A DNA stretch of 64,000 bases, taken from NCBI RefSeq assembly GCF_007858275.1, contig NZ_VFEV01000006.1:121690-185689 (forward strand), written 5' to 3'. Numbering within the stretch: the first letter of the stretch is position 1; every line of letters starts with the position of its first letter. The notes under the pieces were generated by a model. The model was not told the DNA's origin. It did not search any database and was given only the letters and a program-made list of their open reading frames with translations. The translations under genes and the position numbers were made by a program. This document shows, piece after piece, positions 9,282 through 17,913 of the stretch. The DNA comes from Pseudomonas proteolytica (GTDB taxonomy: Bacteria; Pseudomonadota; Gammaproteobacteria; Pseudomonadales; Pseudomonadaceae).

Positions 9282-9321
9282 GGCAGTCGGCACCAGGGCA
9301 AAGAGAGGTGCCGACTATACC

Positions 9322-9966
9322 TCAGCGCTTGTTGAGCCCGCGCGCCAGGCGATCGCCGCCCAGTTGGATCACCGCCACCAGAATCACCAGCAGCACAATC
9401 ACCGTGAGCATGATCTGGCTGTCGAAGCGTTGGTAGCCGTAGCGGTAGGCGATGTCCCCCAGGCCACCGGCGCCAATCGCCCCGGCCATGGCCGAGGAGT
9501 TGATCATGGTCACCAGGGTAATGGTGAACCCGCCGACAATCCCCGGCAGCGCTTCCGGCAACAGCACATGCCAGACGATATGCCAGCGCCGGCAGCCCAT
9601 GGCCTGCGCCGCTTCGATCAGGCCGTGGTCGACTTCACGCAGGCTGACTTCGGCGATCCGCGCAAAGAACGGCGTGGCGGCGATGGTCAGCGGTACCACG
9701 GCTGCCCACACGCCATAGGTGGTGCCGACGATCAGCCGGGTGAAGGGGATCAGCGCCACCATCAGAATCAGGAACGGGATGGAGCGGAACAGATTGACGA
9801 ACGCCCCCAGCACCCGGTTCAACGCCGGGGCCTGGTAGATGCCGCCCTTGTCGCTGGTCACCAGGAACACCGCCAGCGGGATCCCCACCAGCAACGCGAT
9901 CAACGATGACACACCCACCATCAACAAGGTGTCGATGGCGCCCTGCAATAAACGATCAAACCACAT
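9322..9966 (-). CDS. metI: Methionine ABC transporter permease MetI
   Basis: Inner-membrane permease (214 residues) of a MetNIQ-type importer for methionine or related organosulfur compounds. Five hydrophobic segments are visible, with the cytoplasmic coupling motif [20 protein letters not shown] (EAA...G loop) around residues 115-135. Overlaps the end of metN by 11 bases, so the two are probably coupled. The flanking monooxygenase and SfnB genes suggest that this copy may carry an organosulfur substrate rather than, or in addition to, methionine. Confidence 0.92.
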   Translation of the reverse strand: MWFDRLLQGAIDTLLMVGVSSLIALLVGIPLAVFLVTSDKGGIYQAPALNRVLGAFVNLFRSIPFLILMVALIPFTRLIVGTTYGVWAAVVPLTIAATPFFARIAEVSLREVDHGLIEAAQAMGCRRWHIVWHVLLPEALPGIVGGFTITLVTMINSSAMAGAIGAGGLGDIAYRYGYQRFDSQIMLTVIVLLVILVAVIQLGGDRLARGLNKR

Positions 9967-11071
9967 AACCCAGCACCTCGACCTGTTGTGCCCAGCGCGT
10001 GGCGCGGGTGCGTAATGTGTCGGCGTCCAGGGTTGAGCCCGTCACCGCCAGCAGCAATTGCCCCAGCGCGTGGCCCTGGATGCGTTCGACCCCACCTTGC
10101 AGCAGGCGCACGCGCCCACCCAGGGCGCTGAACAGCGCGGCGAGGTCCGGTTCATCGGCACTGGCGCCGGTGAACTGCAGGCGCAGCACCACCGCCGCAT
10201 GCGCCGACTGCGGCGTGGCCTGCAGGCGTTTTTGCAGCTCGTCGGGCAAGCCGTGTTGCAGGGGCGCCAGCAGGGTTTTGCTGACCTCGTGCCGAGGGTT
10301 GCCAAATACCTCCCACACCGGGCCTTGCTCGACGATCCGCCCATGTTCGAGCACCACCACGCGGTCGCAGATTTCGCGGATCACGGCCATCTCATGGGTG
10401 ATCAGCACGATGGTCAGGCCCAGGCGCTGGTTGATCTCGCGCAACAGGCCGAGGATCGACTGGGTGGTTTCCGGGTCCAGGGCCGAGGTGGCTTCGTCGC
10501 ACAGCAGGATCTGCGGGTCGTGCACCAGCGAGCGGGCGATGCCCACCCGTTGCTTCTGGCCGCCGGACAACTGCGCCGGGTACGCCTTGTGCTTGTCCTG
10601 CAAACCCACCAATTCCAGGAGCTCACGCACTTTTTGCTCGCGCTGTGGCTTGGGTACACCGGCCACTTTCAGCGGCAGTTCGACGTTCTGCCACACGGTC
10701 TTGGCCGACATCAGGTTGAAGTGCTGGAAGATCATGCCGATGCGCCGCCGCAGGGCCACCAGGCGGTCTTCGTCGAAGTCGCCGATATCCACCTGGTCGA
10801 TCAACACCCGGCCGCTGCTGGGTTGTTCCAGGCGGTTGATGGTGCGGATCAGCGACGACTTGCCAGCGCCGCTGCGGCCGATGATGCCGAACACTTCGCC
10901 GCGCTGGATCGCCAGGTCGATGCCTTGCAGCGCGTGCACCGTACCGTCATAGGTTTTGCCCAGGTTGATAAAACGCACGTGGGCGTGGTTCAAGTCCGGA
11001 TGCAGCTCTGTCTGCCGGGCGTCCGCGGGCGGTGTGCCGAGGTCGCGCAGTTGGGCGTTGGCGGCGCTCAT
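9956..11071 (-). CDS. metN: Methionine ABC transporter ATP-binding protein MetN
   Basis: ATPase subunit of MetNIQ, 371 residues. Walker [13 protein letters not shown]-loop MIFQHFNLM, signature [15 protein letters not shown], Walker [14 protein letters not shown], and H-loop VLITHEMAV are intact. A C-terminal extension of about 90 residues ([20 protein letters not shown] onward) matches the NIL domain that senses intracellular methionine and trans-inhibits transport. The N terminus carries about 35 extra residues before the ABC fold ([15 protein letters not shown]), longer than E. coli MetN. Two bases separate it from metQ. Confidence 0.93.
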   Translation of the reverse strand: MSAANAQLRDLGTPPADARQTELHPDLNHAHVRFINLGKTYDGTVHALQGIDLAIQRGEVFGIIGRSGAGKSSLIRTINRLEQPSSGRVLIDQVDIGDFDEDRLVALRRRIGMIFQHFNLMSAKTVWQNVELPLKVAGVPKPQREQKVRELLELVGLQDKHKAYPAQLSGGQKQRVGIARSLVHDPQILLCDEATSALDPETTQSILGLLREINQRLGLTIVLITHEMAVIREICDRVVVLEHGRIVEQGPVWEVFGNPRHEVSKTLLAPLQHGLPDELQKRLQATPQSAHAAVVLRLQFTGASADEPDLAALFSALGGRVRLLQGGVERIQGHALGQLLLAVTGSTLDADTLRTRATRWAQQVEVLGYVV

Positions 11072-11073
11072 AT

Positions 11074-11883
11074 TCAGCCTTCCCAGCCGACTTGGTAGAG
11101 CTTGCCCAGGGATTTATCCAGGGCTGCGCGGACCACCGGCGAGTGCTGGTAGATCTCGACGAACTTGATCACCCGTGGGTCGCTGGTGCCTTTGGGCTGG
11201 GTCACGAACTGGATCACGTATTCCGGGTGGTCGAGGCCGTCGAACAGCAGCGCCGACTCGGCATTGAAGGTCTTGGACAGGCGGATATAGGCCGGGTAGC
11301 CCTGCACCAGGTCGGCATCGTCATAGGCGCGCACCAGCTGTACCGCTTCGACTTGCAGGATCTTGATTTTTTTCGGGTTGGCGACGATGTCTTCTTCGGT
11401 GGCCTTGTAGCCCACGCCCGGCTTGAGGGTGATCAAGCCTGCCTTGGCCAGCAGTTGCAGGCCACGCCCGCTGTTGATCGGGTCGTTGGCGATGGCCACG
11501 CTGGCGCCTTGGGGCAGCTCATCGAAGCTTTTGTATTTTTTCGAGTACAGGCCCACGTTGTTGATGATCCCGGGCTTGAACGGCACCAAGTCAAAACCGG
11601 CAGCGGCCTTGGCGTTTTCCAGGAACGGGATGTGCTGGAAGTAGTTCACGTCGATATCGCCGGCGGCGAGGCTGACGTTGGGCGCGATCCAGTCGGTGAA
11701 CTCCACCAGCTCGACTTTCAGGCCCTGCTTGCCGGCCTCTTCGACGGCGGCCTCCAGGGGAATGGCGAAGGCGGCGGTGGTGCCGACTTTGAGCGGCGCA
11801 TCGGCGGCAAAAACCGCCGAGCTGAACAGGCCGAGGGCCAGGGCCAGTGCCTTGACTGGGTGGGAGAGCAGTGTTTTTTTCAT
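11074..11883 (-). CDS. metQ: Methionine ABC transporter substrate-binding protein MetQ
   Basis: Periplasmic binding protein of the NlpA/MetQ family, about 269 residues. ATG at 11883 (the frame is open to 11919) starts a Sec signal [20 protein letters not shown] ending AVFA-AD. No lipobox cysteine is present, so unlike E. coli MetQ it is probably a soluble periplasmic protein. Family signatures include [32 protein letters not shown] and [17 protein letters not shown]. First gene of metQNI; a REPIN separates it from the upstream monooxygenase gene on the same strand. Confidence 0.9.
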   Translation of the reverse strand: MKKTLLSHPVKALALALGLFSSAVFAADAPLKVGTTAAFAIPLEAAVEEAGKQGLKVELVEFTDWIAPNVSLAAGDIDVNYFQHIPFLENAKAAAGFDLVPFKPGIINNVGLYSKKYKSFDELPQGASVAIANDPINSGRGLQLLAKAGLITLKPGVGYKATEEDIVANPKKIKILQVEAVQLVRAYDDADLVQGYPAYIRLSKTFNAESALLFDGLDHPEYVIQFVTQPKGTSDPRVIKFVEIYQHSPVVRAALDKSLGKLYQVGWEG

Positions 11884-11930
11884 GGTCGATTTCCAGTCGT
11901 AACGTGTGGGTATGAGCAATAAAAATCTAA

Positions 11931-12022
11931 ATGTGGGAGCGGGCTTGCTCGCGAATGCGGTGTGTCAGCTAGCAAATTCGGTGACTGGCACACCGCATTC
12001 GCGAGCAAGCCCGCTCCCACAT
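11931..12022. repeat. REPIN, GGGAGCGGGCTTGC type
   Basis: Two REP units in inverted orientation at the ends (ATGTGGGAGCGGGCTTGCTC and its complement) joined by a spacer with an inner AATGCGGTGTGTC / CACACCGCATT pairing. It lies between the end of the flavin monooxygenase gene and metQ, where it could separate or stabilise the two transcripts. Confidence 0.92.
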
Positions 12023-12029
12023 TTTTGGG

Positions 12030-13382
12030 TTAGTGGCGGTAGGTGGAGCCGGTGTGTTGTTCGGGTAAGCGGGCATCGCGGTGGAACACTTTTTCGCGCA
12101 GTGTCCCGGTCTCATAAGCCGTCTTGTACGACCCACGCTTTTGCAGCTCGGGAATCACCAGATCAATGAAGTCCACATAGCTTTCCGGCGTAACAATGCG
12201 TGTGAGGTTGAAGCCATCCAGGCCGGTCTCGGCGATCCAGGACTCCAGCTCATCGGCCACCTGCGCAGGCGAACCCACCAGGGTGATATAGCGCCCGCCC
12301 AAAGCGTGCTGCTCCAGCAGTTTGCGACGGGTCCAGTCGTTGTTTTGCAAGGCCTTGGTGGCTGACTGGATGGCGTTGCTCTTCACGTATTGGATCGGTT
12401 CATCCAGTTCGTATTGCGAAAAGTCGATGGCGGTAGACGCACTGAAGTGCGCCACGCCGGCTTCGGCACTGGCGTAGCTCAGGTACTCGGCATGCTTGGC
12501 CCAGGCCAGTTCCTCGGTGGCGCCGACAATCACGTTGAGCCCCATGAACACCTTGATGTCGTGCGGGTTGCGCCCGGCCTCGACCGCGCTGGCGCGCACC
12601 TTGTCCACTTGCACCTGGGTCGCGGCCTTGTTCTGCCCGCTGATAAATACACACTCGGCATGGCGCCCGGCGAACAGCAGGCCGCGCTCCGAGCTACCGG
12701 CCTGGAACAGCACCGGCGTGCGCTGCGGCGAGGGCTCGCACAGGTGATAACCCTCCACCTGGTAGAACTCGCCATGGTGCTCGACCTTGTGCACCTTGCC
12801 CGGCTGGGCATAGATGCGTTGTTGCGGGTCGTTGAGTACCGCGTCGTCTTCCCAACTGCCTTCCCAGAGCTTGTACAGCACCTCCAAGTACTCGTCGGCC
12901 TGGTCGTAGCGCCGGTCATGCTCGACCTGTTCGGTGAGGCCCATGGCCTTGGCGGCGCTGTCCAGGTAGCCGGTGACGATGTTCCAGCCCACCCGCCCAC
13001 GGCTCAGGTGATCCAGGGTGGACATGCGCCGGGCGAACAGATACGGCGGCTCATAGGTCAGGTTGGCGGTCAGCCCGAAGCCCAGGTTCCTGGTCACGGC
13101 GGCCATGGCCGAAACCAGCAGCAGCGGGTCGTTGACCGGCAGTTGGATGGACTCCTTGAGCGGCACGTCGACCGAGCCTTGATAGACGTCGTACACGCCA
13201 ACGATATCGGCGATAAACAAACCGTCGAACAGGCCGCGCTCCAGCAGTTGCGCCAGTTCAGTCCAGTATTCGAGGGTTTTGTATTGGGTCGAGGTGTCCC
13301 GTGGATGGGTCCACAGGCCGTGGTTGATATGCCCGATGCAGTTCATGTTGAAGGCATTGAGCAGGATCTTTTTCTTCGCCAT
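12030..13382 (-). CDS. LLM-class FMNH2-dependent monooxygenase (NtaA/SnaA/DszA family)
   Basis: Flavin-dependent monooxygenase of 450 residues in the bacterial luciferase-like family that includes NtaA, SnaA and DszA. Features: the N-terminal LNAFNMNCIGHINHGLW strand, LARRMSTLDHLSRGRVGWNIVTGYLDSAA (typical NtaA-family core, about residues 105-145), HHGEFYQVEGYH, and PVLFQAGSSERGLLFAGRHAECVF. Members of this family oxidise sulfones, sulfonates or polyaminocarboxylates with reduced FMN supplied by a separate reductase, which is not encoded here. Starts at TGATG, overlapping the SfnB-type stop by one base, so it belongs to the sfnB operon. A sulfur-scavenging role follows from the neighbours; substrate unknown. 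Confidence 0.88.
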   Translation of the reverse strand: MAKKKILLNAFNMNCIGHINHGLWTHPRDTSTQYKTLEYWTELAQLLERGLFDGLFIADIVGVYDVYQGSVDVPLKESIQLPVNDPLLLVSAMAAVTRNLGFGLTANLTYEPPYLFARRMSTLDHLSRGRVGWNIVTGYLDSAAKAMGLTEQVEHDRRYDQADEYLEVLYKLWEGSWEDDAVLNDPQQRIYAQPGKVHKVEHHGEFYQVEGYHLCEPSPQRTPVLFQAGSSERGLLFAGRHAECVFISGQNKAATQVQVDKVRASAVEAGRNPHDIKVFMGLNVIVGATEELAWAKHAEYLSYASAEAGVAHFSASTAIDFSQYELDEPIQYVKSNAIQSATKALQNNDWTRRKLLEQHALGGRYITLVGSPAQVADELESWIAETGLDGFNLTRIVTPESYVDFIDLVIPELQKRGSYKTAYETGTLREKVFHRDARLPEQHTGSTYRH

Positions 13383-14575
13383 CAGATGGTCCCCCGCAGT
13401 GGCGGGTTTTCATCGTTGAGGTAGTAATTGCCCACCGCGTGATACTTCCAGCGCACCGGGTCGTGCAGGGTATGCACCCGGGCGTTGCGCCAGTGGCGGT
13501 CCAGGCCATGTTCGGCGAGGGTCGCCTGGCTGCCGGCGAGTTCGAACAGGGTGCTGCCGGCGGCCAGGGAAATCTCGGTGCTCAGGGCGCGTACTTCGGC
13601 CACGGCAATCGAGGCCGCTGCGACGGTTTGCGCGGTACTGTCGGCCTGGGCGCGGTCGAGGAATTCGCCGGACCGCTCCAGCAGGGCTTCGGTGGCGTGC
13701 AGGCGCACGCTCAGGTGGCCGAAGCTCTTGAGGGTCAGTGGGTCTTCACTGGCCTTGTCGTTGCCCGAGTCGATCCACGGCCGGGTCTTGGTGCGCACAA
13801 AATGCAGGGCATCTTCAAAGGCCGCGCGGGCGATGCCGGTGTCGATGGCGGCGTGGAGGATCTGGGCCAGCGGGCCCACGGTGGTCGGGCGCTCGAAGGC
13901 GCTTTGGAACGGGATCACGTCTGCGGCCGCGACCCAAACGTTGTCGAACACCACCGAGCCGCTACCGGTGGTGCGCTGGCCAAAGCCGCTCCAGTCGTCG
14001 ATCACCGTCAGGCCCTGGCTGTCGTGCGGGACAAAGGCCAGTTGCTGCACGCCGTGCTCGTCCACCACCGATGTGGGAATGCGCTGGGCGTAGATCGCGC
14101 CGGTGGCGTAGAACTTACGGCCACTGATACGAAACCCGTCGCCGTCACGGGTAATCGCGGTCACCCGGTCATGGGCGGTCTTGGTACCCAGTTCCGCCAG
14201 GGCATTGCCAAAGCGCTGGCCGGCCAGGACTTCGGCGTACAGGCGCTGTTGCTGCGCCGGGCTGCCATTTACCCGCAGCACTTCCAGGGCATAGAAATGG
14301 TTCTGCGGGATCTGCCCCAATGAGGCATCGGCCTGGGCAATCAGGGCGATGACCTTGGCCAGGGTGACGTTGGATACGCCAGCGCCGCCGTAGGCCTTGG
14401 GCACGCTGATGCCCCACAGGCCGGAACGGGAAAAGGCTTCCAGTTCGGCGAGCGGCAGGCGGCGTTCGCGGTCGCGCAGGGCGCTGTCACGGCGAAAGTC
14501 TTCGGCCAGGTCGCTGGCGACAATCAGGGCTTGTTCATCGCTGGTGATGACCGCGACGGGATGGGAAAGCGTCAT
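13382..14575 (-). CDS. sfnB: SfnB-family sulfur acquisition flavoenzyme, copy 2
   Basis: Acyl-CoA-dehydrogenase-fold flavin monooxygenase of about 397 residues, related to SfnB and DszC. ATG at 14575 has GGAGA at good spacing; an in-frame opening to 14644 would run into the upstream gene. Helical N-domain (DFRRDSALRDRERRLPLAEL), central beta-domain with TAHDRVTAITRDGDGFRISGRKFYATG and DDWSGFGQRTTGSG, and a C-terminal four-helix domain ending WRNARVHTLHDPVRWKYHAV. Likely uses reduced flavin to oxygenate an organosulfur compound. Clearly a tandem paralogue of the gene just upstream. Its stop overlaps the monooxygenase start. Confidence 0.85.
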   Translation of the reverse strand: MTLSHPVAVITSDEQALIVASDLAEDFRRDSALRDRERRLPLAELEAFSRSGLWGISVPKAYGGAGVSNVTLAKVIALIAQADASLGQIPQNHFYALEVLRVNGSPAQQQRLYAEVLAGQRFGNALAELGTKTAHDRVTAITRDGDGFRISGRKFYATGAIYAQRIPTSVVDEHGVQQLAFVPHDSQGLTVIDDWSGFGQRTTGSGSVVFDNVWVAAADVIPFQSAFERPTTVGPLAQILHAAIDTGIARAAFEDALHFVRTKTRPWIDSGNDKASEDPLTLKSFGHLSVRLHATEALLERSGEFLDRAQADSTAQTVAAASIAVAEVRALSTEISLAAGSTLFELAGSQATLAEHGLDRHWRNARVHTLHDPVRWKYHAVGNYYLNDENPPLRGTI

Positions 14576-14598
14576 GTTTTTCTCCAGAGGTCTGGTCG

Positions 14599-15840
14599 TC
14601 AGATCCAGGAATGCCGGGCCGGCAATGTTCCATTGAGGTGCCAAGCGCCCACCGCGTGATATTTCCAGCGCACCGGGTCGTGCAGGGTGTGTACCCGGGC
14701 ATTGCGCCAGTGGCGGTCGAGGTTGAATTCGGCGAGGGTGGCGCGGCTGCCGGCCAGTTCGAAGAGCTTCTCGCTGACCAGCAACGAGACTTCGGTGGTC
14801 AGCACCTTGGCTTGGGCCACGGCAATCGAGGCCCGGGCGGCGGAGTGCTCGGTGATGGGCGCGGCGCTGACCTGGTCCAACACTTGGCCGGCCTTGCGCA
14901 ACAGGGCTTCGGCGGCGTGCAGCTCGATTTTCAGTTTGCCGATATCGGCAATCACGTAGAGGTCATCACTGGCCCGCTCGACCTTGGCGTCGATCCAGGG
15001 TCGTGCGCGCTCACGCACAAAACTGATGGTGTCGTCGAGGGCGCCGCGGGCGATGCCGGCGTCGATGGCCGCCTGGATCAATTGCGAGACCGCGCCCTGG
15101 ATGCCCGGGGTTTGCCCCAGGCGCCAGGTCGGCACCACCAGGTCGGCGTCTACCGGCACATTGTTGAGCAGCACGGTGCCGCTGGCGGTGGTGCGTTGGC
15201 CAAAACCCGACCAGTCATCGACGATGCGCAGGCCCGGCGTGCCCCGTCGCACAAACGCCATGACCTGGCGGCCTTCGTCATCCAGGGCCTTGACCGCGAC
15301 CCAATGGGCGAACAGCGCGCCGGTGGAGTAGAACTTCTGGCCGTTGATGACAAGGCCGTCACCCTCGGCGCTGATCCGCGCCTTCAAATCCAGGGTGTTT
15401 TTGGTGCCGCGTTCCGGGCCGCCGTTGCCGATGCGCCAGCCATCCAGCACGCTTTGGAACAGCTGTTTTTTCTGCTCTTGGCTGGCCGCACCTTGCAGCA
15501 GGTGCAAGATGCCGAAGTGGTTCTGCGGGATCTGCCCCAGGGCCGGGTCGGCGGCGCTGATAATGGCGAACACCTCGGCCAGGGTCACGAACGACACTTG
15601 TGGGCCACCGTATTCGCGGGGGATGGAAATACTGCCCAGGCCACTGCGGGTGAACTGTTCGAGTTCGGCCCAGGGCAGTTTGCGCTGGCGGTCGCGCAAC
15701 CCGGCTTGCAGGCGGGCAGCCTGGGCAAGCTCGTGGGCGGCGGCGAGGGCTTCACTGTCGTTGCGCAGCACCTTGGCGGGCAATAGCAGCGGGGCGATAT
15801 CCAGATCGCTCTGGAGGGGCGATTGCGCCAAGTTAGACAT
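14599..15840 (-). CDS. sfnB: SfnB-family sulfur acquisition flavoenzyme, copy 1
   Basis: First large gene of the operon; 413 residues, acyl-CoA-dehydrogenase fold. Key segments: LGQIPQNHFGILHLLQ, GTKNTLDLKARISAEGDGLV, INGQKFYSTGALFAHW, DDWSGFGQRTTASGTVLLNN and the C-terminal HWRNARVHTLHDPVRWKYHA shared with the next gene. In P. putida, sfnB-type genes belong to sulfate-starvation regulons and act in dimethyl sulfone use; the specific reaction here is inferred. The ATG at 15840 has only a weak ribosome site (GGGG ten bases upstream) and overlaps by 8 bases a 23-codon upstream ORF with a better site, suggesting translational coupling. Confidence 0.85.
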   Translation of the reverse strand: MSNLAQSPLQSDLDIAPLLLPAKVLRNDSEALAAAHELAQAARLQAGLRDRQRKLPWAELEQFTRSGLGSISIPREYGGPQVSFVTLAEVFAIISAADPALGQIPQNHFGILHLLQGAASQEQKKQLFQSVLDGWRIGNGGPERGTKNTLDLKARISAEGDGLVINGQKFYSTGALFAHWVAVKALDDEGRQVMAFVRRGTPGLRIVDDWSGFGQRTTASGTVLLNNVPVDADLVVPTWRLGQTPGIQGAVSQLIQAAIDAGIARGALDDTISFVRERARPWIDAKVERASDDLYVIADIGKLKIELHAAEALLRKAGQVLDQVSAAPITEHSAARASIAVAQAKVLTTEVSLLVSEKLFELAGSRATLAEFNLDRHWRNARVHTLHDPVRWKYHAVGAWHLNGTLPARHSWI

Positions 15841-15904
15841 CGGTGCGCCCCTGCGTGGCTACACGTAATGCCCTGGCGTTGTGCACCGGGGTAATTTTGA
15901 CCAT
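15833..15904 (-). CDS. 23-residue upstream ORF overlapping the sfnB start
   Basis: ATG at 15904 with a GTGAGGT ribosome site about 6 bases before it opens a frame of 23 codons, MVKITPVHNARALRVATQGR then TDV, ending TAA at 15833-15835, inside the beginning of sfnB. The encoded peptide is basic and contains no cysteine or methionine run. The overlap and the poor sfnB ribosome site argue for a translated leader that delivers ribosomes to sfnB. Too short for family assignment. Evidence is positional only. Confidence 0.45.
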   Translation of the reverse strand: MVKITPVHNARALRVATQGRTDV

Positions 15905-15975
15905 ACCTACCTCACATCCGTGGAAAGCTTAAAAATCAGGAATGTCCGGTGGTCCGGTGTATATACCCTAAGCGT

Positions 15976-15994
15976 GTTTATTTTTTAAATAAAC
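15976..15994. promoter_or_regulatory. AT-rich 19-bp inverted repeat upstream of the sfnB operon
   Basis: GTTTATTTTTTAAATAAAC has perfect 7-base arms around a 5-base centre, 72 bases upstream of the leader ORF. A TATATAC element lies between it and the leader. LysR-type regulators such as CysB bind AT-rich dyads near promoters of sulfur genes, so this is a candidate operator; the binding protein is not shown. Confidence 0.4.
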
Positions 15995-16024
15995 TAACTT
16001 TTAGGAATATGCATAGAAGGTCTG

Positions 16025-16801
16025 TCACCCCGGCTCGCAAGGCGAGCCAGGACGCCGTGGCTGGTACACCGACGGATGGCCGGCCGGGCCATGGGCCTGG
16101 GCCTGGCCGATGCTCACGGTGCGTGGCGGGGCCCAGCGGGAGTTGTTGCCCACACGGTCGATCACGCAGTAGGTGACCTCCTGGCGTGCATCGTCGCCCG
16201 CGTCGAGGATCAGCGCCGAAGGCACCCAGACATGCACCGGCCGGCCCACCTCGTGGGCCTGGATGGGCGGCAGGTCAAGGCGCGCGTCGCCCCAGCGCAG
16301 GGTGATTGCATCGCCGGTGGCCATGTTCAGGTAGGGTTCGATGATCAACGGCACGCCCCGGCGGATCTGGCTGGGGTTGACGCCATGGCGGCGAATGGTT
16401 TCCGGCAGGCCGACCGGGGCCAGGCTCTGGTTTTCTTCACCACACAGCACCGATGGCTGGCCGCCAGGGCACGCGGTCTTGACCTGCACGCGGGTGATCA
16501 GGGAGCGCGCCGGGCCGCGCCCCACTTGCATGACCCGGTAATGAATCCGTGCGGCGCCATTTTGCACAAAACTCTCGGGCACCCGCAGGCTGCTGGGCTG
16601 GCCGATATCGGCGGCGCCTACGCGCTTGGAGGCGGCAAAGCAGTTATTCCAGAACAGCTCGATCAGGTCGCCCTTGCCCATGTTTGGGTAGGGGGCGATA
16701 TCGACCTGCAAATGGGTGGCGGCGTGCGCATTGATACCTTGTTTGAGGGCCTGGGGCACTGTCGGCGCGGCGAACATGGCCAGGGGGGGAAGGTGCTTCA
16801 T
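16025..16801 (-). CDS. Uncharacterised two-repeat Ig-like protein
   Basis: Unrecognised 258-residue protein built of two related units. Unit 1 (about residues 25-120) and unit 2 (about 143-245) share IAPYPNMGKGDLIELFW / IEPYLNMATGDAITLRW and DIGQPSSLRVP / EVGRPVHVWVP, then HYRVMQVGRGPARS / TYCVIDRVGNNSRW. The beta-rich pattern fits an Ig-like fold seen as tandem repeats in large Pseudomonas surface or toxin-related proteins; here there are only two copies. No signal peptide or membrane segment is visible, and the C terminus is proline- and glycine-rich (PRRPGSPCEPG). Stands between sulfur operons, transcribed in the same direction, with no obvious functional link to them. Confidence 0.65.
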   Translation of the reverse strand: MKHLPPLAMFAAPTVPQALKQGINAHAATHLQVDIAPYPNMGKGDLIELFWNNCFAASKRVGAADIGQPSSLRVPESFVQNGAARIHYRVMQVGRGPARSLITRVQVKTACPGGQPSVLCGEENQSLAPVGLPETIRRHGVNPSQIRRGVPLIIEPYLNMATGDAITLRWGDARLDLPPIQAHEVGRPVHVWVPSALILDAGDDARQEVTYCVIDRVGNNSRWAPPRTVSIGQAQAHGPAGHPSVYQPRRPGSPCEPG

Positions 16802-17050
16802 AAATAATCTCCTTGATGCAGCCAGCAGCGATCGTTCCGAGCCCCGGAGGGGGGTTCGAAAGGAACGATTTTTTGAAAAGCCAGGATGGGATCCAATCCT
16901 CTGGGCCTTAGATAAGAGGGTTGACCAGGGAGCGTCAATGGCGGCAAAAGGCTAAACGGCGGGTTTGGGATTATTCAGATGGGTCTGACTGGGAGGGGGT
17001 GTAAAGGCGGGTTTGGGTAGGGTGCTTTTCTATGTGATGAGCGCCGATCC
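16802..17050. other. Intergenic, upstream of the Ig-like gene
   Basis: About 250 bases that, with the adjoining REPIN, separate the Ig-like gene from the cystine transporter genes. A GGAGA-type site lies before the Ig-like gene's start, and an inverted pair GATCGTTCCGAGCCCC / CGAAAGGAACGATT is visible at about 16829-16870. Nothing else could be supported. Confidence 0.35.
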
Positions 17051-17152
17051 CTGTAGGAGCGAGCTTGCTCGCGAAGAACGCCCAGACGACACGGTTAATC
17101 TGATTTCGCGCGTTATCGTTGAGGTTTTTCGCGAGCAAGCTCGCTCCTACAG
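17051..17152. repeat. REPIN, GTAGGAGCGAGCTTGC type
   Basis: Inverted REP pair CTGTAGGAGCGAGCTTGCTC ... and its complement around a spacer of about 60 bases. A different REP subtype from the GGGAGCGGGC elements. It follows the tcyN stop by about 12 bases in the direction of transcription and may mark the 3' end of the tcyJLN transcript. Confidence 0.92.
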
Positions 17153-17163
17153 TGAGTGGGGGG

Positions 17164-17910
17164 TTAGTGGGTGAGGAATTTGCTGAGGAACTGCCGGGTC
17201 CGTTCTTCCCTGGGGTTGGCAAACAGCGCCTTGGCTTCGCCTTGCTCGACGATCACGCCCTTGTCGAAAAAGATCACCCGGTTGGCCACGTCACGGGCAA
17301 AACTCATTTCGTGGGTGACGATGACCATGGTGCGGTTCTCTTCGGCCAGGCTGCGGATGGTCGCCAGTACTTCGCCCACCAACTCTGGGTCGAGGGCCGA
17401 GGTCGGCTCATCGAACAGGATGACTTCCGGTTCCATCGCCAAGGCCCGGGCAATGGCCACCCGTTGCTGCTGGCCACCGGACAGGCGCCGGGGGTAGGCG
17501 TCTTCCTTGCCCGCCAGGCCAACCTTGGCCAGTAGCGAGCGACCGAGGCGATCGGCGGCTTCGCGTGGCATCTTCTTGACCACCAGCGGCCCTTCGATGA
17601 CGTTTTCCAGCGCGGTGCGGTGGGGGAACAGGTTGAAGTTCTGGAACACAAAGCCCACATGCTGGCGCAGGCGCCGCACCAGGCTTTGTTGCTGGTTGAG
17701 CGGACGGCTGCCGTCGATCTGGATGTCGCCGACCTTGATCCGGCCGCTGGTGGGTTCTTCAAGGAAGTTCAGGCAGCGCAGGAAGGTGGTCTTGCCAGAC
17801 CCGCTGGGGCCGATGATGGCGACGACTTCGCCTTCCTTGACCTCCAGGTCGATCCCGTTGAGCACCACTTGGCCCTTGAATTGTTTGGTCAGTTTTTCAA
17901 CCACGATCAT
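17164..17910 (-). CDS. tcyN: L-cystine ABC transporter ATP-binding protein TcyN
   Basis: ATPase of a polar amino-acid importer, 248 residues. Walker [14 protein letters not shown]-loop [11 protein letters not shown], signature [15 protein letters not shown], Walker [16 protein letters not shown]-loop VIVTHEMSF. The close fit to TcyN/YecC, together with the downstream desulfhydrase gene in the same cluster, supports cystine as substrate. Three bases separate it from tcyL. Confidence 0.9.
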   Translation of the reverse strand: MIVVEKLTKQFKGQVVLNGIDLEVKEGEVVAIIGPSGSGKTTFLRCLNFLEEPTSGRIKVGDIQIDGSRPLNQQQSLVRRLRQHVGFVFQNFNLFPHRTALENVIEGPLVVKKMPREAADRLGRSLLAKVGLAGKEDAYPRRLSGGQQQRVAIARALAMEPEVILFDEPTSALDPELVGEVLATIRSLAEENRTMVIVTHEMSFARDVANRVIFFDKGVIVEQGEAKALFANPREERTRQFLSKFLTH

Positions 17911-17913
17911 GCG

